From Edaphochlamys debaryana (lineage: Eukaryota; Chlorophyta; Chlorophyceae; Chlamydomonadales): a stretch of 64,000 nt of DNA. Below the pieces are notes generated by a model, which saw only the letters and a list, made by a program, of their open reading frames with translations, was not told where the DNA came from and did no database searches. The stretch spans positions 248,001 to 312,000 of the forward strand of contig JAEHOE010000100.1 in NCBI GenBank assembly GCA_016858145.1. Reading direction: 5' to 3'. A program made the translations under genes and the position numbers. Below are positions 23,711-32,529 of the stretch, piece after piece (the stretch's first letter is position 1; each line of letters starts with the position of its first letter).

Positions 23711-25765
23711 CGCTGGACCCCCTGTGCCGCTGGGGACCTGCCGTCGGCGGCGGCATGCGCCGGAGCGCGGAGCGCTGGACCCCCCTGCGCCGCTGGGGAC
23801 CTGCCGTCGGCGGCGGCATGCGCTGGAGGGCGTTGCGCTGGAGGCCCCTTCACCGCTGCGGACCTGCCGTCGGCGGCGGCATGCGCCGGAGTGCGGAGCA
23901 CTGGACCCCCCTGCGCCGCTGCGGACCTGGCGGCGGCGACGGCATGCGCTGGAGTGCGGAGCACTGGACCTCCCTGCGCCGCTGCGGACCTGCCGTCGGC
24001 GGCGGCATGCGCCGGAGTGCGGAGCACTGGACCCCCCTGCGCCGCTGCGGACCTGGCGGCGGCGACGGCATGCGCTGGAGTGCGGAGCGCTGGACCCCCC
24101 TGCGCCGCTGCGGACCTGGCGGCGGCGACGGCATGCGCTGGAGTGCGGAGCGCTGGACCCCCCTGCGCCGCTGCGGACCTGGCGGCGGCGACGGCATGCG
24201 CTGGAGTGCGGAGCGCTGGACCCCCCTGTGCCGCTGCGGACCTGGCGGCGGCGGCATGCGCCGGAGTGCGGAGCACTGGACCCCCCTGCGCCGCTGCGGA
24301 CCTGGCGGCGGCGACGGCATGCGCTGGAGTGCGGAGCACTGGACCCCCTGTGCCGCTGCGGACCTGGCGGCGGCGACAGCCTGCGCTGGAGTGCGGAGCA
24401 CTGGACCTCCCTGCGCCGCTGCGGACCTGCCGTCGGCGGCGGCATGCGCCGGAGTGCGGAGCACTGGACCCCCCTGCGCCGCTGCGGACCTGCCGTCGGC
24501 GGCGGCATGCGCCGGAGTGCGGAGCACTGGACCCCCCTGCGCCGCTGCGGACCTGGCGGCGGCGACGGCATGCGCTGGAGTGCGGAGCGCTGGACCCCCC
24601 TGCGCCGCTGCGGACCTGGCGGCGGCGACGGCATGCGCTGGAGTGCGGAGCACTGGACCCCCTGTGCCGCTGCGGACCTGGCGGCGGCGACAGCCTGCGC
24701 TGGAGTGCGGAGCACTGGACCTCCCTGCGCCGCTGCGGACCTGCCGTCGGCGGCGGCATGCGCCGGAGTGCGGAGCACTGGACCCCCCTGCGCCGCTGCG
24801 GACCTGGCGGCGGCGACGGCATGCGCTGGAGTGCGGAGCGCTGGACCCCCCTGCGCCGCTGCGGACCTGGCGGCGGCGACGGCATGCGCTGGAGTGCGGA
24901 GCACTGGACCCCCTGTGCCGCTGCGGACCTGGCGGCGGCGGCATGCGCCGGAGTGCGGAGCACTGGACCCCCCTGCGCCGCTGCGGACCTGGCGGCGGCG
25001 ACGGCATGCGCTGGAGTGCGGAGCGCTGGACCCCCCTGCGCCGCTGCGGACCTGGCGGCGGCGACGGCATGCGCTGGAGTGCGGAGCACTGGACCCCCTG
25101 TGCCGCTGCGGACCTGGCGGCGGCGGCGGCATGCGCTGGAGTGCGGAGCGCTGGACCCCCTGTGCTGCTGCGGACCTGGCGGCGGCGACGGCATGCGCTG
25201 GAGTGCGGAGCACTGGACCTCCCTGCGCCGCTGCGGACCTGGCGGCGGCGACGGCATGCGTTGGAGTGCGGAGCGCTGGACCCCCTGTGCCGCTGCGGAC
25301 CTGGCGTAGGCGACGGCATGCGCTGGAGTGCGGAGCACTGGACCTCCCTTCGCCGCTGCGGAGCTGGCGTAGGCGACGGCATGCGCTGGAGTGCGGAGCG
25401 CTGGACCCCCTGTGCCGCTGCGGACCTGGCGGCGGCGACAGCCTGCGCAGGAGTGCGGAGCACTGGACCTCCCTGCGCCGCTGCGGACCTGGCGGCGGCG
25501 ACGGCATGCGCTGGAGTGCGGAGCACTGGACCTCCCTGCGCCGCTGCGGACCTGGCGGCGGCGGCGGCATGCGCTGGAGTGCGGAGCGCTGGACCCCCTG
25601 TGCCGCTGGGGACCTGCCGTCGGCGGCGGCATGCGCCGGAGTGCGGAGCACTGGACCCCCCTGTGCCGCTGCGGACCTGGCGGCGGCGGCGGCATGCGCC
25701 GGAGGGCGTTGCGCTGGAGGCCCCTTCACCGCTGCGGAGCTGGCGGTATCCGCCGGTCCACAGGA
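23711..25765 (+). repeat. Minisatellite tract 3, expanded (about 32 copies of 62-63 bp)
   Basis: The two unit types of tract 2 alternate irregularly over 2 kb. Because many units are 63 bp, several frames on both strands stay open for 470-700 codons. These repetitive Arg/Ala/Pro frames are a consequence of the repeat, not evidence for genes. The right border again has ggcggtatccgccggtccac. Confidence 0.92.
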
Positions 25766-27420
25766 GCGGGGGTAGCGCCGCGGGGACCGGGGTGGGGGCG
25801 GTGGTGGGATGAGATGGGGTTGGTCATAGGAGGGGCGAGAGCTGGTTGGGCGTTTGGGTGCATGGGGCGGGGCAGGGCACGCGGGTTGTCCTGGGCATGG
25901 AGTGGGGCCCGGACTGTCAGGTGGCCGGAACGAGCAAGGTCACCTGCAGCATGGCGGGAATAAAGGGGGCGAGCAGCCCTGCTCTTGCAAGCAGTGAAGT
26001 GCAACCCCGTGCTGGCCTGGGGCTGGGGCGCAGATGGGCAGCTGCCAGAACCCAGACTGGCACCGAGCGCGGAGGCTAGCGCCGAGCGCTCACGGGCGGG
26101 AGGGGAAGGGAGGGTAGGCAGTGTGCCGTTGACCGCAGTTGAGGGGAGCCAGCTATGCTGTTGAGGAGGTTCCGGACTCACCCCGGGCAGGTACCGTGTC
26201 AGCCCAGCCCGCTGCCCAGGCGTAGCCGGTCTCACCTCATAACGATACCATCACGATACCGCTAGTGCTAGTGCTAGTGCTAGTGCTACGCGGGTGGGAA
26301 CAGGCCAAGAGGACCGGACGTGCTGGCACCCAGCCATGTTGGAGGTGTGGTCCAGCCTCCAGCCCTTGCTTTAGGCTGTCCCCACTCGTCCTGAGTCCTG
26401 CCCTCGCACCACCAGCTCGAGTAGGGCAGGGGCTTAGGGACTAGCACGCCAGATCCGACACACTAGTCGATTGGCACGTTTGGGAGTCCGACCTGCCACG
26501 CAGCTCCGCCAGCGGGCTGGTCCGAAACCCTAACAGCCTGGCGGCACCGAGCCCCCTGCCAGCTGTCCGATTATGCATCCATCCCCATCTCTTGTCCCCC
26601 TTCACCCGCCCACCCAACGCCACCGCGTGGAAGAGCGACTCGTCAGCTGGTCAGCAGCGCTATGGCTGACTGGTTGCTGTGCAGAAGCCTGGGGCGGGAG
26701 GGAACCTAGGAGATGGCTGATGAGCGTTATCTGGGCAGCACTCTGGCCAACGGAAGATTGGTCAAGTACAGCTCCTGTGGGCTGACATTGAGAACAACGT
26801 GGCAGAGAGTCTCATTGTTCCAGCTGACCCAAATGCGTAACACGAAAGGGCATGTCCCGCTGGCAGGTTGAGCTGTCAGAGGTGCGCACAGAATGAAGTG
26901 CTAGCCGGCATAAAGGGAGAGCTAGGATCGGAGCGAGGGACTTGAGGTTTCAACAGCATGAAATACCTGCCACCATTGCAAGCCCCCTGCCAAAGTATAG
27001 GTTACCCCCTGCCTCGGCGATGCACACCGCTGGCACCCTGCCTACTTCTCTCGCGTTGCGGACCTGGTGGCGACACGCTCAGCTGCATCCCCTTTCGTCG
27101 TCATCCGAAGTACGCTGCACGGCCCCTGCGAGCACTGCACCCGCTGCCAAAGTCCCCTCGTCCCCGCTTCTCCTTCCGTTCAAGTTTTCGTCGTCGTGAT
27201 AGGCTATCCATGAGCCCGGCTATCCGCCTCTGCCTTATTGCTATCCGCCTGACAAGCCTTGGCCTTTCATCGACAAGCCTGCTGCCTCCAACCGCCCGAC
27301 AAGCCGCTGCCTCCAACCGCCCAACAAGCCGCTGCCTCCAACCGCCCGACAAGCGGCTGCCTCCAACCGCCCGACAAGCCGCTGCCGCCAACCGCCCGAC
27401 AAGCCTCCGCGCTGGCCATG
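25766..27420. other. Spacer between minisatellite and ULP1 gene
   Basis: This is 1.65 kb with no supported gene. It holds a hexamer tract (gctagt, about 4.7 copies, 26261-26288) and a 25-bp tandem repeat (27281-27405). Short open frames on both strands lack splice logic or recognisable motifs. The 3' UTR of the ULP1 gene (minus strand) must begin at its right end. Confidence 0.5.
27281..27405 (+). repeat. 25-bp tandem repeat x5
   Basis: Five head-to-tail copies of a unit beginning gctgcctccaaccgcccgac are exactly 25 bp apart, with single-base differences. It lies just downstream (3') of the ULP1 stop codon. Confidence 0.9.
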
Positions 27421-30400
27421 TCACAGAACCCTCCCTTGCGGCTGCAGTGGCGTCCTGGGTGTTCTCACGGTAGCCTCTGCGAGAGCGGTTTCTACAGCCT
27501 CGCGGTCACCCGCTGACACGTGCGGCAGCAGCCACTTGAGCGCCAGCGCACGCAGCTTCCACCGTAGGGCGGCCGCCTCGCCCGAGGTGTACCACTTGAT
27601 GTTGCTCAGGTCGTGCTGCACCGCGCCGCCATCGGCTAGCTCCACCAAGGACGGCGCTGGTCATGGGCAACGGCACAAGCGTCAGTGGCAAGCCACACTA
27701 AACGCCCTGATAACAAGGGGATTCACCACGGCTCATGCACTCACTCTTGCGCTCTGTGCCCCTGAGCTCCACCCGCTCGGGACGTCGTGCCAGGAAGTGC
27801 TCCAGGGTGGACAGCATGAAGACGGCGCAGTGCTTGGTCATGCCCTGGTGGGGCGCGCGCACGTCACTCCGGGCTGGGAAACTGCCAGCCGTGACCCGCA
27901 CTGTGCCGTGGCCAGCGCTGCGCAGCTGACAGGACAGGTAGTGGCGAATCTTGCCGTACTCGGGTGCGTGGAAGTTGCCACCATCGTCTGCATGTGAAGA
28001 AGTCCTGTCAAGGAGAGGAGTAGCAGTGCCACAACAGCAGTGCGGCAGTGCCCACCCCATGAGGAGTCGAAGTGCAGAATCATCGGTGTGCCGGGCGCTT
28101 TGGGGTCCACGAGCCGGGGCAGGTGGCAGATGACGAGAAGGGACCAGTGGAACCCGGTGTGCATGGGCAGAAACACGAAGTCCTTCTTGGAGAGGTCCAC
28201 CACCTACAAAAAGACAACTGCTTGAGTGCAGTCTACATTCTAACTTCAGCTAGCCCCTAACACCAGGCCGCACCCACCTCGTGGCGCCCCGAGAGAGATT
28301 CCCACAACTCCTTCGGTCGAAGCCGCGTCCAGGCCTCCTCCGCAGCGCCCTTCTCGACAATCTTGCTGTACATGTGGGTGCCGAGCAGGCAGCAGCGCGT
28401 GCGTGTCTCCGGTGGCATGTGGTCCCAGAGCCACCTGAGGGCCACACCAGGGCGGGGTTACTCGGGTGGTTAAGGATATATAACGGCGAAGGGTGCAGGT
28501 TGCAGGGCACCCAGGTGAGGAGATGCTTGGAAACGGGCTCACAAGATGTAGAGGTTGATGGACGTGTCCGACAAGTCGCAGTCGGCATCTCCCTGCAGCC
28601 GCTGGAGCTCCGAACCCCAGAGGTCCCAGTTGCGGTTGCGAGGGTTGAACGGGACGGACTTGACGGCTGCGAGTCTCTGAGCCAGGGGGTCCGTCAGTCC
28701 ACAGGAGGGCGGCTGGCGCGATGGACCGACCGTTAGTTCATGGGTGATCACCCACTCATCGTCGCCGTCGCCCACACCGCCACTGCCCGGCGGCGGCTGG
28801 TCGCTGGGCGCGGCTGAGGGGCGTGGGTCCGGCTGGAGGCCGGCGGTGCCCCTGTGGCCACCGTCGCCGTCGCCCAGACCGCCACCGCCCGATTGGCCTC
28901 CTCCTCCGCCGCCGCCGGCGCCAAGGCCCCCGCTGCTCGTGCCAGCCGTGGCGCTGCCGTGCCCCCCGCCCGGTCCCGTGGCGGTGTGCGGGCCCGGCGG
29001 CGGAGGGGGCGCGCTGGGGACTTGAGGCGCCTGCGGAAGGGGCAGGGGGAGGGAGCCGTGACACAGGAAGCCGCGCAGAACGCAAGCAAGGCAGGCATGC
29101 TGAGGGGGAGCACAGCTGTCGGTGGAGATGAAGCCAGCCCCGCTAGACTCCAAGCGGCCCCTTGAACGCACCTGCACGGAGGCGGACGCAGGCGGCGGCT
29201 GGTCGCTGGGCGCGGCTGAGGGGCGTGGGTCCGGCTGGAGGCCGGCGGTGCCCCTGTGGCCACCGTCGCCGTCGCCCAGACTGCCACCGCCCGATTGGCC
29301 TCCTCCGCCGCCGCCGCCGGCGCCAAGGCCCCCGCTGCTCGTGCCAGCCGTGGCGCTGCCGTGCCCCCCGCCCGGTCCCGTGGCGGTGTGCGGGCCCGGC
29401 GGCGGAGGGGGCGCGCTGGGGACTTGAGGCGCCTGCGGAAGGGGCAGGGGGAGGGAGCCGTGACACAGGTAGCCGCGCAGAACGCAAGCAAGGCAGGCAT
29501 GCTGAGGGGGAGCACAGCTGTCGGTGGAGATGAAGCCAGCCCCGCTAGACTCCAAGCGGCCCCTTGAACGCACCTGCACGGAGGCGGACGCAGGCGGCGG
29601 CTGGGCGCTGGGCGCGGCTGAGGGGCATGGGTCCGGCTGGAGGCCGGCGGTGCCCCTGTGGCCACCGTCGCCGTCGCCCAGACCGCCACCGCCCGATTGG
29701 CCTCCTCCGCCGCCGCCGCCGGCGCCAAGGCCCCCGCTGCTCGTGCCAGCCGTGGCGCTGCCGTGCCCCCCGCCCGGTCCCGTGGCGGTGTGCGGGCCCG
29801 GCGGCGGAGGGGGCGCGCTGGGGACTCGAGGCGCCTGCGGAAGGGGCAGGGGGAGGGAGCCGTGACACAGGTAGCCGCGCAGAACGCAAGCAAGGCAGGC
29901 ATGCTGAGGGGGGAGCACAGCTGTCGGTGGAGATGAAGCCAGCCCCGCTAGACTCCAAGCGGCCCCTTGAACGCACCTGCACGGAGGCGGACGCAGGCGG
30001 CGGCTGGTCGCTGGGCGCGGCTGAGGGGCGTGGGTCCGGCTGGAGGCCGGCGGTGCCCCTGTGGCCACCGTCGCCGTCGCCCAGACCGCCACCGCCCGAT
30101 TGGCCTCCTCCTCCTCCGCCGCCGCCGGCGCCAAGGCCCCCGCTGCTCGTGCCAGCCGTGGCGCTGCCGTGCCCCCCGCCCGGTCCCGTGGCGGTGTGCG
30201 GGCCCGGCGGCGGAGGGGGCGCGCTGGGGACTTGAGGCGCCTGCGGAAGGGGCAGGGGGAGGGAGCCGTGACACAGGAAGCCGCGCAGAACGCAAGCAAG
30301 GCAGGCATGCTGAGGGGGGAGCACAGCTGTCGGTGGAGATGAAGCCAGCCCCGCTAGACCGCGAGCGGCCCCTTGAACGCACCTGCACGGAGGCGGACGC

Positions 30401-30568
30401 AGGCGGCGGCTGGTCGCTGGGCGCGGCTGAGGGGCGTGGGCCCGGCTGGAGGCCGGCGGCGACCTCCCCGCTACCAGAGGCAGAGTCGCATGCTGCTTGA
30501 AGCGGCAATCCGAGGAAACGCTTGGAGTCGTCGTCAAGGGGCGACACTGCCGACGACACAACATACAT
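27421..30568 (-). CDS. ULP1-like C48 cysteine protease of the KDZ element, 9 exons
   Basis: Predicted 747-residue SUMO/ubiquitin-like-protein protease. Minus-strand exons: 30568-30383, 30240-29977, 29834-29574, 29432-29172, 29030-28543, 28434-28278, 28203-28056, 27987-27745, 27656-27421; all phases agree and end on TGA. Residues 63-380 are Pro/Gly-rich and come from tandemly repeated exons. The catalytic domain occupies about 440-670: NRNWDLWGSELQRLQGDADC, DTSINLYILWLWDHM, then His558 in LPMHTGFHWSLLVI, Asp585 in MILHFDSSW, Gln636 in APHQGMT and Cys642 in KHCAVFML. The six-residue Gln-Cys spacing equals that of yeast Ulp1. C48 proteases are recurrent passengers of large eukaryotic DNA transposons; their role there is not settled. 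The start lies only 38 bp inside the right TIR, so its promoter probably overlaps the repeat. Confidence 0.85.
28787..30470 (-). repeat. 402-bp tandem exon-plus-intron repeat in the ULP1 gene, about 4 copies
   Basis: Four boundaries recur at about 402-bp steps (plus-strand cggcggctgg ends at 28800, 29202, 29604, 30006 and then about 30413). Each unit holds a 261-264-nt phase-0 exon coding APQVPSAPPPPPGPHTATGP and a Gly-rich run, plus a roughly 140-nt intron with donor GTGCGTTC and acceptor CCTTCCGCAG. The exon lengths are multiples of three, so copy number can change without breaking the frame. Copies differ by one or two Gly codons. Confidence 0.9.
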
Positions 30569-30606
30569 CTCGTTAGATAGGAAAACTTTCAACGCGGCTG
30601 TGCTCA

Positions 30607-30860
30607 CTTGCTTTGGCTTCTGTGTGTGCCTGTGTTTGCCCCCGCCCGCCGCTGCCTGCCTGCCTGTGTCTGGCCCTGCCCACCGGCGTGAGCGCACTGC
30701 CGCCCTGTCCCCGCCTGCTAAGCCAACTGCGTGAGCTGTTACGCACGTCTGCCCCCTTGAGGGGCACGTGCCGCCCCTATGCGTGTTACAGAGGGGCTCA
30801 TGCGAACACACCGCCATTCATGATTTATTTTACATCCTCTTCCTGTTGCGAACAAACCAC
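30607..30860 (-). repeat. Right long terminal inverted repeat (254 bp)
   Basis: Reverse complement of 16314-16568. The outer end reads ...GCGAACAAACCAC. The neighbouring 8 bp outside do not repeat the left flank. Confidence 0.88.
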
Positions 30861-30990
30861 AGATAGGTGCGTTTCCTAACTGCCTCGGCCGCGCCTCCTA
30901 CCAGTAACCGTTCACCGTTCATCATGTGCTCACACTGTTGGCCGTACACCTCTCGATCCTGGCTCTTCCGACCCCACATTCACTCCCACT

Positions 30991-31182
30991 CTGCGGCTCC
31001 CTCCCGTTTGTTATGCGCCGCAGAGGACTATGTCCCCTTTCCGCAAGGTGCACATCCCATCAAACGCCACGTGTAGCTCACCCGGTCCCTGCCCCTGCCC
31101 TGCGGCTCCCTCCCGTTTGTTATGCGCCGCCGGGCGAACCCCCCCCCCCCCCTGCGGCTCCCTCCCGTTTGTTATGCGCCGC
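30991..31182 (+). repeat. Three copies of a 31-bp motif
   Basis: The motif (ctgcggctccctcccgtttg followed by ttatgcgccgc) is perfectly repeated at 30991-31021, 31100-31130 and 31152-31182, separated by unrelated sequence. Confidence 0.9.
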
Positions 31183-31251
31183 AGGGTGTGCCCCGCCTCC
31201 ATCAAGGGGCGTCCGGGCCTGCATACTGCACTGATCCGTCCGCCCTGGCCG

Positions 31252-31521
31252 CTAGGAAAGGGTGGTCGGTAGGACCTCATCCCAGCCCCTGTGCGTGAGC
31301 CCAACCTCCGCAAAACACTGCAAACGGCCCTCAAACTCGCCTCGTGCTACTGCTAAAGCCTGTGCCATCATCAAGGAGTGGTCCTGAGCGTCCCTGTGCG
31401 CATACTTGTACCTTCTGGCCCGGTCCATCGCGCATATCGCGGCCAGACACACCACGTCCCACACTCGCGCAACAGGCCCAGGAGCAGGAGCAGGAGCAGG
31501 AGCATGGCCCAAGTAGCCCAA
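31252..31521 (-). pseudogene. Decayed retroelement-type C-terminal fragment
   Basis: An 89-codon frame reads VARVWDVVCLAAICAMDRAR, then RRYKYAHRDAQDHSLMMAQA and GWDEVLPTTLS. The minus-strand DNA ending ggctggga...accaccctttcct matches the coding end of the fragments inserted in the satellite at 36541 and 46690 (GWETIPADHPFLRVS), but with a 1-nt frame difference and an early TAG. It therefore looks like a mutated relative of the same element family. The N-terminal PAPAPAPGP comes from a microsatellite. The exact family (LINE-like or other) is inferred. Confidence 0.45.
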
Positions 31522-32402
31522 GCAGCCGGCGGGCTATGAGAGTGTGTTGCCATTTGATCTCGGTTCCTCAGCTTGCTTGCGTCTCAAGCGTGTGTCAGGA
31601 GTCTATATACTTCAGGGTTGGCACACTGCCTTAAGTAGGGACGGCGCCAGGCAGGATTGATTCTGGATGGCCGAGCGGTCACTCCTCGCTTTCCGCTGTC
31701 CCCCCGCTACACCCTAGCCACACCGCCGTTTCGACAAGCAACCGCCGCCCCCCTCCAGACTGTTACGGTTGCGTGTCTTGTGTTGAGCACTCTGCTCTTG
31801 GGCGAGGATTGGACCCGCTGTGCTTCAGGGGCTGGCCAGTGCTAGCCAGGCAGGTGCAGGTAGGTGCGACCACATAGACCACGCACATCACAAGTTAGGT
31901 AGGCCACGCCATCCCCAGCGGGCAGCCCTGGGCCCGCTCGTGCAGGGTCTTGTCGCGGTGGTGTTGGGGTGCGGCGTCGTGCTGGCCTTCTCCTGTGCAC
32001 GGCGTCTCTAGACGCCTCGTAGCTTCCGGACCGCTCGTGGTGTCGCATTGTGGGATGGCTGAGGCTGGCTGCAAGGGCGACTCTGGGGACAGGCGTGTGG
32101 TTTGTGCGGCCAGTGGCGGCCTGCTGGCTTGGCGCCCCCATGGTCATCAGGGCGGTGGAGGCGTGGTGAGGCTAGGCGCGGCTGCGGCCTGTGATGGTGT
32201 GTCTACTGCCTTGGCGGCGGGAAGGGGGGGCGGTTAACCTGGGTGCGCTGTGTTGCGGGGCGATGCGGGCGGTCTGGCGCCCAGCCACGTGTGTGCAGCC
32301 CCGCCTTGCCTGCCTCCCGTCCTTGTGCGGGGGCCCTCCGTTGCGTCCTTGTGCGGGGCGCCCTCCGTTGAGCGCCGCTCTTGTGAGGGTCGTGGTACGG
32401 GA

Positions 32403-32529
32403 GCCGGCGTGCATGGGCAGCGACTTGTCCCCCTGTCCGGAGTGCAGGTCACGACATGACTGTACGACCGCGGTCCCGCGGTGTCGATGCTCGATGTGTG
32501 GGGCTTTCATCAGCATCACCTGGTCATAG
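32403..32529 (+). other. Cys-rich short frame conserved across satellite units (example copy)
   Basis: In nearly every unit a plus frame ends CPECRSRHDC ... CRCSMCGAFISITWS, giving C-x2-C-x5-C-x6-C-x-C-x2-C followed by a TAG stop. This spacing resembles a zinc-binding knuckle. The segment is among the least variable parts of the unit, but the whole unit is highly conserved, so selection cannot be inferred by eye. It is listed as a possible coding remnant only. Confidence 0.2.

Larger units (their letters stand above)
21113..25765 (+). repeat. Amplified block: three copies of transposase 3' end plus downstream DNA
   Basis: The segment that starts ttcatgactcagcccatg in the last transposase exon recurs at 22291 and 23610 (spacing 1178 and 1319 bp). 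Each copy contains the gene's final 70 nt including the stop, then a minisatellite stretch, then (in the first two) a shared roughly 750-bp segment with a hairpin. Copy 2 has about 90 bp extra near 23048-23130. In copy 3 the minisatellite is strongly expanded and the shared tail is lost. Confidence 0.9.
16314..30860. mobile_element. Candidate autonomous KDZ-superfamily DNA transposon with ULP1 protease gene
   Basis: A 14.5-kb structure is bounded by inverted repeats and encodes a KDZ (Kyakuja-Dileera-Zisupton) transposase on the plus strand and a ULP1-like C48 protease on the minus strand, in convergent orientation. Known KDZ elements of algae, fungi and animals are large cut-and-paste transposons, and some carry ULP1-type proteases, so this gene pair fits the superfamily. 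Both genes have complete in-phase exon sets. Between them lies a 4.6-kb block of duplicated segments and minisatellite. I could not find a target-site duplication at the repeat edges: the 8-mers accgtagc (left) and agataggt (right) do not match. The exact ends may therefore differ, or one flank has been rearranged. The subgroup is not resolved. Confidence 0.75.
30861..31910. other. Spacer between transposon and satellite array
   Basis: About 1 kb holding three dispersed copies of a 31-bp motif (30991, 31100, 31152), a C12 run at 31139-31152, an AGGAGC-type hexamer tract (31479-31504) and a retroelement-like C-terminal fragment on the minus strand. No intact gene is seen. Confidence 0.5.

Noticed and set aside
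23656..25812. Open frames of 470-708 codons on both strands
   Set aside because: They exist in several frames at once because many minisatellite units are 63 bp long. The predicted proteins are pure repeats with no start context or splice logic.
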